Shown: positions 8,525 through 18,451 of the stretch, piece after piece | Layout: every line of letters starts with the position of its first letter | Numbering within the stretch: the first letter of the stretch is position 1 | Origin: Kineosporia aurantiaca JCM 3230 | Lineage (GTDB): Bacteria; Actinomycetota; Actinomycetes; Actinomycetales; Kineosporiaceae | Length of the DNA: 64,000 nt | Direction: 5' to 3' | Assembly: GCA_000719025.1 (NCBI GenBank) | Contig: JODP01000002.1 | Span: forward strand, 558,001 to 622,000 | Notes under the pieces: model-generated | Databases searched by the model: none | The model's input: the letters and a program-made list of their open reading frames with translations, nothing else | Told to the model about the DNA's origin: nothing | Translations under genes and position numbers: made by a program

Positions 8525-9834
8525 CGCGGCCGCGGGATCTGCCCGGCCAGCAGACGGTTGAGGCGCTCGTCGTCGATCCGTCCGGTGGCCGGGTCGTCCC
8601 CGGCCAGGAGCTCCGGGACGAACCGCACCACCTGGTTGCGGCCGAGCGTCTTGGCCCGGTAGAGCGCGATGTCGGCGAACTCCACCAGCTGGTCGTCGTC
8701 CACTGTCCCGTCGTCCACCGCCACCCCGAGGCTGGAGGTGACCCGCACCGACCGACCCCCGAGCGCGAACGGCTCGGCCAGCGTCACCCGGATCCGCTCG
8801 GCCAGCTCGACCACTGCGGCCCCGGGGGGAGCGGCCCCGGCCGAACCGGGCAGGTCCTCGGTGAGCACCACGAACTCGTCCCCGCCGAGCCGGGCCAGCA
8901 GGTCGTCCCCACGCAGCACGGCAGTGACCCGGGCCCCCACCTGGCCGAGCAGGTCGTCGCCGAAGGCGTGCCCGAGGCTGTCGTTGACGATCTTGAACCG
9001 GTCCACGTCGAAGTAGATGACGCCGACCACCCGCCCGGCCGGCCGGGCGCTCTCCAGGGCCTGGGCCAGCCGGTCGAAGAACAGCGTCCGGTTCGGCAGG
9101 CCGGTCAGCGGGTCCTGAGTGGCCTTACGGCCGAGCTCCTCGTTGGCGTCCGAGAGCTGCCGGTTGATCCGCTCCACGGCCTGCCGCTCGGCCTCCAGCT
9201 CCCCCGCCAGCAGGAGGTTCTGCCGGGCCAGCAGCCGGGCCCCAGCGACCTGCTGATAGCCGTAGCGGGCCAGGGTGGACGCCCCGATCGCCCCGAAGAC
9301 GACCACCGCAACCACCGCCCAGTACTGCTGCGAGGCCAGACCGACCACCGCGGTGGCCGCGATGGCCCAATGGAACGCGGCATAACCGCTCGGGGTGGAC
9401 GCGCACAGCAGCAGGTTCGCGGCATCCGACACCATCACCACGGCCGCCGGCACCGCGATCAGCTCCGGGTGGCCCTCCCCCGGCCGGACGAAGACGCAGA
9501 TACTCCCCCAGGCCAGGCCGCCCAGCGCGCGCAGCACGGCGAACCGGAGTTCCAGCTGGACCGTTCCCGGCCCGGCGGGATCCTGGGCCGGACGCAGCAC
9601 CGTGCCGGTCACGGCGAGGTGGAAGAGCGCGGTCCAGGCGAGCACCAGGACGCTCCACAGGAGCAGGCCCGGAATCGCCGCCCCGGCCAGCACCGCGTCG
9701 GCGAGCACCAGCAGGCCGAGCCCGAGCAGACTGCTCACCTGCGCCGCCGCGACGGACTGGGCCAGCAGTTCCCGGCGGACCACGTCGTCCACTTCCGGGT
9801 TCGGGTCCCGGAGCACTCGCAGGATGCCCGCCAC
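8491..9834 (-). CDS. Membrane diguanylate cyclase (GGDEF, intact I-site)
   Basis: A 447-residue protein with about six hydrophobic segments in residues 30-205, a short coiled coil ('ELEAERQAVERINRQLSDANEEL') and a GGDEF domain. The catalytic motif GGDEF lies near residue 317. It is preceded by RGDD five residues upstream, an intact RxxD product-inhibition site. The domain also has 'DPLTGLPNR' and 'YFDVDRFKIVNDSLGH'. It should make cyclic di-GMP in response to an unknown membrane signal. It lies 3 bp downstream of a paralogue on the same strand, presumably co-transcribed. Confidence 0.9.
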   Translation of the reverse strand: MAGILRVLRDPNPEVDDVVRRELLAQSVAAAQVSSLLGLGLLVLADAVLAGAAIPGLLLWSVLVLAWTALFHLAVTGTVLRPAQDPAGPGTVQLELRFAVLRALGGLAWGSICVFVRPGEGHPELIAVPAAVVMVSDAANLLLCASTPSGYAAFHWAIAATAVVGLASQQYWAVVAVVVFGAIGASTLARYGYQQVAGARLLARQNLLLAGELEAERQAVERINRQLSDANEELGRKATQDPLTGLPNRTLFFDRLAQALESARPAGRVVGVIYFDVDRFKIVNDSLGHAFGDDLLGQVGARVTAVLRGDDLLARLGGDEFVVLTEDLPGSAGAAPPGAAVVELAERIRVTLAEPFALGGRSVRVTSSLGVAVDDGTVDDDQLVEFADIALYRAKTLGRNQVVRFVPELLAGDDPATGRIDDERLNRLLAGQIPRPRYSPSAPNVSH

Positions 9835-9837
9835 CTC

Positions 9838-11124
9838 TCAGGGATCGACCGGTGGCCCGGGCGGATTGAGCGCCAACCGCGGGTCGCGGGTCGGCTGGGT
9901 GGGAACCCGGCTGAGCGCGGGCTCGTACTCCGCCACCTGGTCGCGGCCGGACTCCTTGGCCCGGTAGAGCGCCAGGTCGGCCCGTTCGACCAGGTCCGGC
10001 CCGGTCAGCCCGACCTGGTCGACCGCCACCCCGAGGCTGCCGGAGATCGCCACCGGGTTGCCGGCCAGGTCGAACGGCACGGCCAGGATCCGGCGGATCC
10101 GCTCGGCCACCGCGACCGGGGCGTCCGGCCCGGTCCCGGCCGCGTAGTCGTGGGTGAGCACCACGAACTCGTCCCCGCCGAGCCGGGCCAGCACGTCCGG
10201 ACTGTGCAGGACCGCCGTCACCCGCTCGGCCACCTGGCACAGCAGATCGTCCCCGGCGCCGTGCCCGAGGGTGTCGTTGACCTCCTTGAACCGGTCGAGG
10301 TCGAAATAGATGACGGCGACCGGGGTGGCGTTGCGCCGGCCGTGCCGCATCGAGGTGTCCAGGTGCTCGAAGAACAGCGTGCGATTGGGCAGCCGGGTCA
10401 GCGGGTCACGGGAGGCCAGCTGCCGCAGCTCGGTGTTCGCCTCGGACAGCCGCAGGTTGATCCGCTCCACCGCCTCCCGCTCGGCCCGCAGGTCGCCGGC
10501 CAGCAGCCCGTTCTGCCGGGCCACCACCTGCACCTGGGCCATCTGCTGGAAGGTGTACCGGGACAGCGGCACCGCGGCGACCAGGGTGATGCCACCGAGG
10601 GCGGCCACCGCCCATTCCCCGTGCACCAGCTCGCCGGTCGAGCCGACCAGCAGGATGGCCAGGTGGAAGGCCAGCCAGGGCCCCGGGGTGGCCCCCGCGA
10701 AGATCACGTTCGCGGCGGCGCCCAGGGTGATCACCGCGCCGGCCACGGACACCGTGGTGCTGTCCCCGGGCATCGGGCTGACCATTACCGGAAGCAGCCC
10801 CCAGGCCGTTCCCCCGATGAGCTGGAAGCCCACGAAGGTGCGCACCCGGGTCCGGTAAGGGCGCCGGGGCCACGCCCCGGCGACGAACCAGCCCACGCCC
10901 AGGACGTAGATCAGCATCGTCAGCAGGACCAGTCCGGTCCACCGGAGGACCGGCCCGGCCGGCGCCCCGCTGCTGACCATCACGATGAACACCACCGCCG
11001 ACAGCGGCGCCCCGAGCACACTGCTCAGCCGGGAGGCCTGGGCCGACTGGACCAGGAGCCGGGTCCGCACGACGTCGTCCAGCACCGGGTTCGGTGCCAC
11101 CACGAGCCGCCAGATGTCCCGCAC
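9838..11124 (-). CDS. Membrane diguanylate cyclase paralogue (GGDEF, I-site lost)
   Basis: A 428-residue paralogue of the downstream protein with the same plan: an N-terminal 'NPVLDDVVRTRLLVQSAQ' segment, about six membrane helices, a coiled coil 'ERINLRLSEANTEL' and a GGDEF domain. GGDEF is intact near residue 316. The inhibitory-site position reads HSPD instead of RxxD, so product inhibition is probably weakened. The start is a GTG at 11124 without a strong ribosome binding site. The tandem pair likely arose by duplication. Confidence 0.88.
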   Translation of the reverse strand: MRDIWRLVVAPNPVLDDVVRTRLLVQSAQASRLSSVLGAPLSAVVFIVMVSSGAPAGPVLRWTGLVLLTMLIYVLGVGWFVAGAWPRRPYRTRVRTFVGFQLIGGTAWGLLPVMVSPMPGDSTTVSVAGAVITLGAAANVIFAGATPGPWLAFHLAILLVGSTGELVHGEWAVAALGGITLVAAVPLSRYTFQQMAQVQVVARQNGLLAGDLRAEREAVERINLRLSEANTELRQLASRDPLTRLPNRTLFFEHLDTSMRHGRRNATPVAVIYFDLDRFKEVNDTLGHGAGDDLLCQVAERVTAVLHSPDVLARLGGDEFVVLTHDYAAGTGPDAPVAVAERIRRILAVPFDLAGNPVAISGSLGVAVDQVGLTGPDLVERADLALYRAKESGRDQVAEYEPALSRVPTQPTRDPRLALNPPGPPVDP

Positions 11125-11172
11125 CCCCGGGGTTTCGTCCGTTTGGCGGCCCGGATTGAGCCCGCTACGCGC

Positions 11173-11202
11173 GAAGAGCCCGGCCGATCGGCCGGGCTCT
11201 TC
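11173..11202 (-). terminator. Perfect hairpin ending the SUF operon
   Basis: Two perfect 13-bp arms, GAAGAGCCCGGCC and its complement, flank a GATC loop, 16 bp past the stop of the last SUF gene. There is no long T run, as is common for actinobacterial terminators. It also separates the SUF operon from the GGDEF pair. Confidence 0.8.
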
Positions 11203-11218
11203 GGGGCGAAGCAGGTGA

Positions 11219-11773
11219 TTACAGGTTGAACCCGAGGGCCCGCAGCTGCTCCCGGCCGTCGTCGGTGATCTTGTCCGGGCCCCACGGCGGCATCCAGACC
11301 CAGTTCACCGCGTGCCCCTTGACCAGCGACTCCAGCGCGGCGGTGACCTGGTCCTCGATCACGTCGGTGAGCGGGCAGGCCGCCGACGTCAGCGTCATGT
11401 CGATGGTGGCGTGGTTGTTCTGGTCGATGGTCAGGCCGTAGACCAGGCCCAGATCGACCACGTTGATCCCGAGCTCGGGGTCGACGACGTCGCGCAGCGC
11501 CTCCTCCACGTCCGCCACGTCGGCGGGCACGTCGGCCGCGGTGGTGGGCACAGCCGTGGCCCTGGCCGCCGGAGCCACCTGAGCCTCGCCGTGATCGTGA
11601 CCCGCGTGATCGTGACCCGCGTGATCGTGACCGGCGTGGTCATGACCCGCATGGTCGTGGCCCGCGTGGTCATGACCGGCGTGATCGTGACCCGCGTGGT
11701 CGTGACCCGCATGGTCGGTGTGCTCAGCCTGGTCCGGGGCGGGCCCGGTGGCCGTGTCGATCGCGTCGCTCAT
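11219..11773 (-). CDS. sufT: SufT-like iron-sulfur assembly factor with His-rich repeat
   Basis: The C-terminal ~105 residues are a MIP18/DUF59 domain ('EEALRDVVDPELGINVVDLGLVYGL', 'TLTSAACPLTDVIEDQV', 'WMPPWGPDKI'), a family that helps deliver iron-sulfur clusters to clients. The N-terminal third is unusual: eight tandem copies of Ala-Gly-His-Asp-His within residues ~20-65, a likely metal-binding or metal-buffering stretch. The ATG at 11773 shares a base with the sufU stop (TGATG), so it is coupled to sufU. The reading frame continues upstream, but that part lies inside sufU. Confidence 0.88.
   Translation of the reverse strand: MSDAIDTATGPAPDQAEHTDHAGHDHAGHDHAGHDHAGHDHAGHDHAGHDHAGHDHAGHDHGEAQVAPAARATAVPTTAADVPADVADVEEALRDVVDPELGINVVDLGLVYGLTIDQNNHATIDMTLTSAACPLTDVIEDQVTAALESLVKGHAVNWVWMPPWGPDKITDDGREQLRALGFNL
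11591..11710 (-). repeat. 15-bp tandem repeat encoding (Ala-Gly-His-Asp-His)8
   Basis: Eight 15-bp units and a partial ninth lie inside the sufT-like gene. Units differ at third codon positions (GTGATCGTGACCCGC, GTGGTCATGACCCGC and others on the + strand), so the repeat is under protein-level constraint rather than freshly expanded. Slippage could change copy number. Confidence 0.92.
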
Positions 11774-12276
11774 CAGTCGTCCTTCGATGTCGTCGGTGTC
11801 GTCGGTGCTGTCGTCCGTCGGGCCTCGATCTGCATCAACGCATCCTCGAAGGCGGTCCATCCCAGGATCGCGCACTTGACCCGGTTCGCGTGCCGGCTGA
11901 CCCCGGCGAACGCCACCGCGTCACCGAGCACCTCCTCGTCCGGCGTGCCCTCCCCGCGGCTGCGGAGCATGGCCCGGTAGTCGGCCAGGATGCTCTGCGC
12001 CTCGGCGACCGGGCGGCCGACGATCAGGTCGTGCATCACCGAGGTGGCGGCCTGGCTGATCGAGCAGCCCTCCCCGGTCCAGGAGACGTCACCGACGGTG
12101 CTCTCGTCCAAGGTGAGCTGCAGCGTCACCTCGTCCCCGCAGAGCGGGTTGTACTGGTGGCTGCGGGCGGCGCTGACCGGGTCCAGGGCGCCGTCCTCGG
12201 AGAGGTCGGCCCGGCCGTGCTTCTCCTTGGAGTGGTCGAGGATGACCTGCTGGTAAAGGGTTTCGAGGGAAGACAC
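11773..12276 (-). CDS. sufU: SufU iron-sulfur assembly sulfur-transfer protein
   Basis: A 167-residue SufU. It contains three conserved cysteines in 'NPLCGD', 'GEGCSIS' and 'RVKCA'; in characterised SufU proteins these with Asp bind zinc and accept sulfur from SufS. The insertion between the first two motifs is typical of SufU rather than IscU. It lies 3 bp after sufS and overlaps sufT, so the three form one translational unit. The C-terminus is a Thr/Pro-rich tail. Confidence 0.93.
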   Translation of the reverse strand: MSSLETLYQQVILDHSKEKHGRADLSEDGALDPVSAARSHQYNPLCGDEVTLQLTLDESTVGDVSWTGEGCSISQAATSVMHDLIVGRPVAEAQSILADYRAMLRSRGEGTPDEEVLGDAVAFAGVSRHANRVKCAILGWTAFEDALMQIEARRTTAPTTPTTSKDD

Positions 12277-12279
12277 GGC

Positions 12280-13569
12280 TCAGCTCCTGCCGAAGAATCC
12301 GCGGACCGTACCGAGCGCCTCCACCAGGCGTTCCACGTCCGCGTCGGTCGTGTAGAGATACCCGCTGGCCCGGGTGCTGGCGTTGACCCCGAACCGGCGG
12401 TGCACCGGCTGCGCGCAGTGGTGGCCGACCCGCACGGCCACCCCGGCCGCGTCGAGCACCTGGCCGACGTCGTGCGGGTGCACGCCCTCGACCTCGAAGG
12501 CCACCGTCGCCGTGCGGTTCTCGGCGGTGCCGGGACCGATCACCCGGACCCCGTCGACCCCGGAGATCCCGTCCAGCATCAGCTGCGCGAGTTCGTGCTC
12601 GCGAGCGGCGATCCGCTCCATCCCGACCCGGCCCAGGTACTCGACGGCGGCGTGCAGCGCGACCGCCTGGGCGACCGGCTGGGTGCCGGCCTCGAACCGC
12701 TGCGGCGGCTCCCGGAAGGTCGCCGTCTCCATCGTCACCCGCTCGACCATCGACCCACCGGTGAGCACCGGGGGTAGGGCTGCGAGCAGCTCCGGGCGGG
12801 CGGCCAGGGCGCCGATCCCGGTCGGGCCGAGCATCTTGTGCCCGGAGAACACAGCGGCGTCCACGCCCAGCTCGGTCAGGTTCACCGGCAGGTGCGGCAC
12901 CGACTGGCAGGCGTCCAGCACGGTCAGCGCACCGACCGCGTTCGCCCGCGCGGCCAGGTCGGCCACCGGGGTGATCGTGCCGAGAACGTTCGAGGCGTGC
13001 GCGAAGGCGACCACCTTCGTCCGTTCGTTGATCAGGCCGTCGATCCCGGAGAGGTCGAGGCGGCCCTCGTCGGTCAGCGGGATCCAGCGCAGGGTGGCGC
13101 CGGACCGGGCCGCCGCGCGCTGCCAGGGCACCAGGTTGGCGTGGTGTTCCAGCTCGGTGACCAGGATCTCGTCGCCCGGCCGGAGGGCGTACTCGCCCGC
13201 CTCGGGATCGGTCAGCGCGGCCGCGAGGACGTTCAGCCCCTCGGTGGCGTTGCGCATCCAGACCACCCCGTCGGCCGGGACCCCGACGAACCGGGCCACC
13301 GCCTCGCGGGCCGCCTCGTACGCGTCCGTCGACTCCCCGGCCAGGGTGTGCGCCCCGCGGTGCACGGCACCGTAGGAGGTGGTGGCGAAGTCGTACTCCG
13401 CCTGCAGTACCTGGACCGGACGCTGCGAGGTGGCCCCGGAGTCGAGGTAGACCAGCGATGCGCCGTCCCCGACCGTGCGGTGCAGGATCGGGAAGTCCGC
13501 CCGGATCGTCTCCACCTCGGCGGCGCTCAGGGCTCCCCGGACAGAGGTGGAGGCGGACGTGATGGTCAC
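12280..13569 (-). CDS. sufS: Cysteine desulfurase SufS
   Basis: A PLP-dependent group II cysteine desulfurase that releases sulfur from cysteine for cluster assembly. It has 'YLDSGATSQRP', the 'ELEHHANLVPW' loop, the PLP lysine in 'FSGHKMLGPTG' and the persulfide cysteine in 'RVGHHCAQPV'. The GTG at 13569 gives a normal 429-residue protein; an upstream ATG at 13632 would place its start within the sufC-sufS hairpin. The 72-bp gap to sufC holds a hairpin at 13596-13632 that may lower readthrough from the upstream genes. Confidence 0.94.
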   Translation of the reverse strand: MTITSASTSVRGALSAAEVETIRADFPILHRTVGDGASLVYLDSGATSQRPVQVLQAEYDFATTSYGAVHRGAHTLAGESTDAYEAAREAVARFVGVPADGVVWMRNATEGLNVLAAALTDPEAGEYALRPGDEILVTELEHHANLVPWQRAAARSGATLRWIPLTDEGRLDLSGIDGLINERTKVVAFAHASNVLGTITPVADLAARANAVGALTVLDACQSVPHLPVNLTELGVDAAVFSGHKMLGPTGIGALAARPELLAALPPVLTGGSMVERVTMETATFREPPQRFEAGTQPVAQAVALHAAVEYLGRVGMERIAAREHELAQLMLDGISGVDGVRVIGPGTAENRTATVAFEVEGVHPHDVGQVLDAAGVAVRVGHHCAQPVHRRFGVNASTRASGYLYTTDADVERLVEALGTVRGFFGRS

Positions 13570-13595
13570 GCGATCAGATCCTTCGTCAAGTAATT

Positions 13596-13632
13596 GTGGA
13601 CGCTCGTGGGCCCGTTGCCCACGAACGTCCAC
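13596..13632 (-). promoter_or_regulatory. Intra-operon hairpin between sufC and sufS
   Basis: An interrupted inverted repeat pairs GTGGACG with CGTCCAC and CGTGGGC with GCCCACG around a CCGTT loop. It starts 9 bp after the sufC stop and precedes sufS. It could be an attenuator or an RNA-processing site that sets different levels of the two halves of the operon; no T run follows. The role is inferred from position only. Confidence 0.6.
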
Positions 13633-13641
13633 CTCGGTCGC

Positions 13642-14400
13642 TCAGACGGACGCGGACGTCCACTTGTCGTAGCCGTTGGCCTCGAGCTCGTCGGCCAGCT
13701 CGGGACCACCCTCGGTGACCACCTTGCCGTCCACGAACACGTGCACGAAGTCCGGCTTGATGTAGCGCAGGATGCGCGTGTAGTGGGTGATCAGCAGAAC
13801 CCCGACCGGGCTGCTCTCACGCACCCGGTTGACGCCCTCGGAGACCACCTTCAGCGCGTCCACGTCCAGGCCCGAGTCGGTCTCGTCGAGCACCGCGAAC
13901 TTCGGCTTCAGCAGCTCCATCTGGAGGATCTCGTGGCGCTTCTTCTCACCGCCGGAGAAGCCCAGGTTCACGTCCCGCTCGGCGAACTCCGGGTCCATCT
14001 TCAGGTTGTCCATCGCGCCCTTGACGTCCTTGACCCAGTGCCGCAGGCTCGGCGCCTTGCCGTCGATCGCGGTCTTGGCGGTGCGCAGGAAGTTCGACAC
14101 CGTCACACCGGCCACCTCGACCGGGTACTGCATGGCCAGGAACAGGCCGGCCCGGGCGCGCTCGTCCACGCTCATCGCCAGCAGGTCCTCCCCGTCCAGG
14201 GTGACCGTGCCGGAGGTGATCGTGTACTTCGGGTGCCCGGCGATGGAGTACGCCAGGGTGGATTTGCCGGAGCCGTTCGGGCCCATGATCGCGTGCGTCT
14301 CGCCGGAGCCGATGGTCAGGTCCACGCCGCGCAGGATCTCCTTGGCGCCCTGCTCGGTCTCGACGCTGACGTGCAGGTCGCGGATTTCGAGTGTGGCCAT
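13642..14400 (-). CDS. sufC: SufC ATPase
   Basis: A 252-residue ABC-type ATPase of the SufBCD scaffold. Walker A is 'GPNGSGKST', the signature is 'LGFSGGEKKRHEI' and Walker B is 'FAVLDETDSGLD', all characteristic of SufC. ATP hydrolysis drives conformational change in SufB-SufD during cluster assembly. It lies 7 bp downstream of the Rieske-type gene. Confidence 0.95.
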   Translation of the reverse strand: MATLEIRDLHVSVETEQGAKEILRGVDLTIGSGETHAIMGPNGSGKSTLAYSIAGHPKYTITSGTVTLDGEDLLAMSVDERARAGLFLAMQYPVEVAGVTVSNFLRTAKTAIDGKAPSLRHWVKDVKGAMDNLKMDPEFAERDVNLGFSGGEKKRHEILQMELLKPKFAVLDETDSGLDVDALKVVSEGVNRVRESSPVGVLLITHYTRILRYIKPDFVHVFVDGKVVTEGGPELADELEANGYDKWTSASV

Positions 14401-14407
14401 GACGTTC

Positions 14408-14752
14408 TCAGTTCTCCTTGGAAGTTGCGGCGTTCACGATGGTGGCGGTGTCCACGTACACGTCGTCGCCCTCGATCTCGACGGCGTACACGTCCACCGG
14501 GGTGATGGCGGGCAGGGCGGTGGGGGCGCCGGTGCGCAGGTCGAAACGCGAGCCGTGGAGCCAGCACTCGATCGTGCAGTCCTCCACCTCGCCCTCGGAC
14601 AGCGACACCGCGGCGTGGGTGCACAGGTCGGCGACCGCGTGCACCTCGCCGGAGGCCTCCCGGGCCAGGGCGACCAGGGCGCCCCCGGCGACCACCTGGA
14701 CCGCCTCGCCGGGAGCCAGGCCGGAGAGCGAGGCGACCCGCTCCCGGCTCAT
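14408..14752 (-). CDS. Rieske-type [2Fe-2S] ferredoxin in the SUF operon
   Basis: A 114-residue soluble Rieske protein. Cluster ligands are Cys-x-His in 'LCTHAAV' and Cys-x2-His in 'CWLHGSRF', the standard 2-Cys/2-His Rieske pattern of dioxygenase-type ferredoxins. In actinobacteria such a gene is regularly embedded in the suf operon between sufD and sufC, where it may supply electrons or carry a cluster. Its ATG overlaps the sufD stop. Confidence 0.9.
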   Translation of the reverse strand: MSRERVASLSGLAPGEAVQVVAGGALVALAREASGEVHAVADLCTHAAVSLSEGEVEDCTIECWLHGSRFDLRTGAPTALPAITPVDVYAVEIEGDDVYVDTATIVNAATSKEN

Positions 14753-15918
14753 GCGGACGTCTCCGTCACCGCACCGATCGCGGCCTCGGGCTCGCCGCCG
14801 AGTTCCGCCTCGATCGCGGCGAGCAGCCGCTCCTGCAGCGAGGGGATGCCGATCCGGTGGATCAGCTCGGCGAAGAAGCCGCGCACCACCAGGCGGCGGG
14901 CCTCCTCCTCGCGGATGCCCCGGGCCTGGAGGTAGAACAGCTGCTCGTCGTCGAACCGGCCGGTGGTGCTGGCGTGGCCGGCCCCGACGATCTCGCCGGT
15001 CTCGATCTCCAGGTTCGGCACCGAGTCGGCCCGGGTGCCGTCGGTCAGCACCAGGTTCCGGTTCATCTCGTAGGTGTCGGTGCCCTCGGCCTGGGCGCCG
15101 ATCAGCACGTCGCCGACCCAGACGGTGTGCGCACCCTCGCCCTGCAGCGCGCCCTTGTAGGTCACGTTGCTGCGGCAGTTGGGCGCGCTGTGGTGGACGA
15201 ACAGCCGGTGCTCCTGGTGCTGGCCGGCGTCGGCGATGTAGAGACCGGACATCTCGGCGTCGCCCCCGGGACCGGCGTACTCCACGTTCTCGACGAAGCG
15301 CACCAGGTCGCCGCCCAGGGTGACCTGGGTGGAGGCGATCGAGGCGTCCTTGCCCAGGCGCACGCCGACGTGCTGGGCGTGCACCGCGTCGCGGTCCCAG
15401 CCCTGCACGCTGACCAGCGTGAGCTTGGCGCCGTCGCCGACCAGCACGGACAGCACGCCGGCGTACCGGGCGGTGCCGCTGTACTCGAGGACGATCTGGG
15501 CGCGCGAGTTCGCGCCGAGGTCCAGGACGATGTGCCCCCAGACCACCTCTTCACCGGTGCCGTGCAGCTTGAGCACGACCGGCCGGTCCGGCTCGGCGTT
15601 CTGCGGGACCCGGACCACCACGGCCCCGTCGGCCGAGTTCTGCAGGACCAGCGCGCCGACCCGGTCGAAGACCTTGGGCACGGTGCGCAGGAACGGGTCG
15701 CCGGCGCCGACCGTGGTCAGCGTGACGCCCTCGGGCAGGTCGGTGGTCCAGGTCAGGTGGCCACTGGAGGGCTGGTCGTCGAGCAGGCCGCGCAGGCGGT
15801 CCAGCGGGGTGAACCGCCAGTCCTCCTCCCGGCCGGTCGGGGTCGGGAAGTCCGCGACGTCGAAGCTCGAGCGGTGCAGCTCGACCGGCCCGCCTTCCAT
15901 CGTGTACGTCTCAGTCAT
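14749..15918 (-). CDS. sufD: SufD scaffold subunit
   Basis: A 389-residue SufB/SufD-family protein. It shows 'EDWRFTPLDRLRGL' near the N-terminus, a long beta-helix core, and the C-terminal helical domain with 'HASTTGRFDDEQLFYLQARGIREEEARRLVVRGFF'. It forms the SufBC2D scaffold with its neighbours. Its stop overlaps the Rieske gene start. A 55-bp gap separates it from sufB. Confidence 0.93.
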   Translation of the reverse strand: MTETYTMEGGPVELHRSSFDVADFPTPTGREEDWRFTPLDRLRGLLDDQPSSGHLTWTTDLPEGVTLTTVGAGDPFLRTVPKVFDRVGALVLQNSADGAVVVRVPQNAEPDRPVVLKLHGTGEEVVWGHIVLDLGANSRAQIVLEYSGTARYAGVLSVLVGDGAKLTLVSVQGWDRDAVHAQHVGVRLGKDASIASTQVTLGGDLVRFVENVEYAGPGGDAEMSGLYIADAGQHQEHRLFVHHSAPNCRSNVTYKGALQGEGAHTVWVGDVLIGAQAEGTDTYEMNRNLVLTDGTRADSVPNLEIETGEIVGAGHASTTGRFDDEQLFYLQARGIREEEARRLVVRGFFAELIHRIGIPSLQERLLAAIEAELGGEPEAAIGAVTETSA

Positions 15919-15973
15919 CGCTCTCTATCACTGTTTTCGAAGGTGGAGAAGCTGATTACGGGTGGGGCGGCGG

Positions 15974-17363
<1,390 letters not shown>

Positions 17364-17386
<23 letters not shown>

Positions 17387-18242
17387 CGGCTGCGTTCTCC
17401 TCACGTGACGTGACATCCGGCCCGGGTGCTGACCGGCCGGCTGTGCTGGTGCTCGGGTTTTCGGTGGTGTGCAGGTTCTCGGTGGCGGAGCGGCCGGGAG
17501 CGGTCAGGCCCCCGACGGCCGCCAGCGGGATGTGGGTGGTGCAGACGTGCTCGCCGTGCGCCAGGGTGGCCAGACGCTGCACGTGAACCCCCAGAAGACT
17601 GGAGAACGCGTGCGTCTCGGCCTCGCACAGTTGCGGGAACTGGGCCGCCACCTGCTGAACCGGGCAGTGGCCCTGGCACAGCTGTTTACCGGCGGCACCC
17701 GGGCTCCCCGCGGGGGCGGAGGCGACCGGGGTGGCCGAGGTGGCTTGGGTGGCCGGGCTGTTGGGACCCAGGGAACGGACGCTGGCCGCGTACCCGTCGG
17801 TGCTGAGCGCCTGGGCCAGCGCTCCGGCCCGGTGATGGGCGTCGGTGCCGGCGGCCTCCACGGCCGGCCGGTAGCGCTGGGCGAGCCGCTCGGCCCGGAC
17901 CGCGGCGAACTGGCGCACGGCCTCCGGGCCGGCCGTCTGGGCCAGGAACTCCAGCAACTGGACGGCCAGGTCGTCGTAGGCGGTCGACATCACCGCGTGA
18001 CCCGCGTCGGTCAGCACGAACAACCGGGCCGGCCGGCCCCGGCGCCGGGGGGCGCCCTCCGGCGGGTCCCAGGTGCAGACCAGACCCTGTTCGGTCAGCG
18101 TGTCCAGGTGACGGCGGACCGCCGCGGGGGTCAGCCCGAGCGTGGCCGCCAGATCACTCGCGGTGACGGGACCGTGATGCAGGATCTCTCGGGAGACCCG
18201 GTCACGGGTTCCCCGATCCTCCACGTGATCGGTCTCGGTCAT
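17364..18242 (-). CDS. sufR: SufR iron-sulfur sensing repressor
   Basis: First gene of the SUF operon. The N-terminus is a winged helix-turn-helix ('GPVTASDLAATLGLTPAAVRRHLDTLTEQGLV'). The C-terminal half has the SufR cluster-binding cysteines 'LCQGHCPVQQVAAQFPQLCEAETHAF' followed by 'HVCTTHIPL'. SufR proteins repress suf transcription when their 4Fe-4S cluster is present. The protein has an extra Ala/Pro/Thr-rich insert before the cysteines and a long low-complexity tail overlapping sufB. ATG at 18242 is used; a GTG at 18251 is also in frame. Confidence 0.92.
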
Positions 18243-18248
18243 TTCCAC

Positions 18249-18260
18249 CACATCAGTGTG
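18249..18260. promoter_or_regulatory. Candidate SufR operator
   Basis: CACA-TCAG-TGTG, a short inverted repeat just upstream of the sufR ATG. Mycobacterial SufR is reported to bind an inverted repeat of ACACT and TGTGA type ahead of its own gene; this site resembles it but the spacing differs. Assignment is tentative. Confidence 0.35.
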
Positions 18261-18330
18261 ACGTTATTCAGCGCCGGGCTCAACCCGGTACGCCGTGGGC
18301 GGACCCGATCAGTTCTGTCTGGTACATCAC

Positions 18331-18350
18331 GGAAGGTAAACCTAACTTCC
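18331..18350. promoter_or_regulatory. Candidate iron-box-like site upstream of sufR
   Basis: GGAAGGTAAACCTAACTTCC contains the palindrome AGGT-AA-ACCT and, on the other strand, TTAGGTT, the half-site of DtxR/IdeR iron boxes. It lies about 90 bp upstream of sufR in the divergent region before the ABC exporter gene. Iron control of SUF would make sense, but the match is partial. Confidence 0.3.
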
Positions 18351-18451
18351 GGCTTTCCTAAATCCGTTTCCCCTCAAGGAAACCACGAATCGGGATCCCG
18401 GCCCGGTGGGGTCGTGCCGCCGCACCCAGATGTCTTCCCTATGGTGGTGGG

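Noticed and set aside
8455..11229. Very long + strand open frame (924 codons) opposite the two GGDEF genes
   Set aside because: It is antisense to two proteins with intact motifs, is rich in Gly/His/Gln/Arg as expected for a shadow frame in GC-rich DNA, and resembles no family.
11312..11980. + strand frame encoding Val-Thr-Arg-Val-Ile repeats
   Set aside because: Antisense reading of the His-rich repeat of the SufT-like gene.
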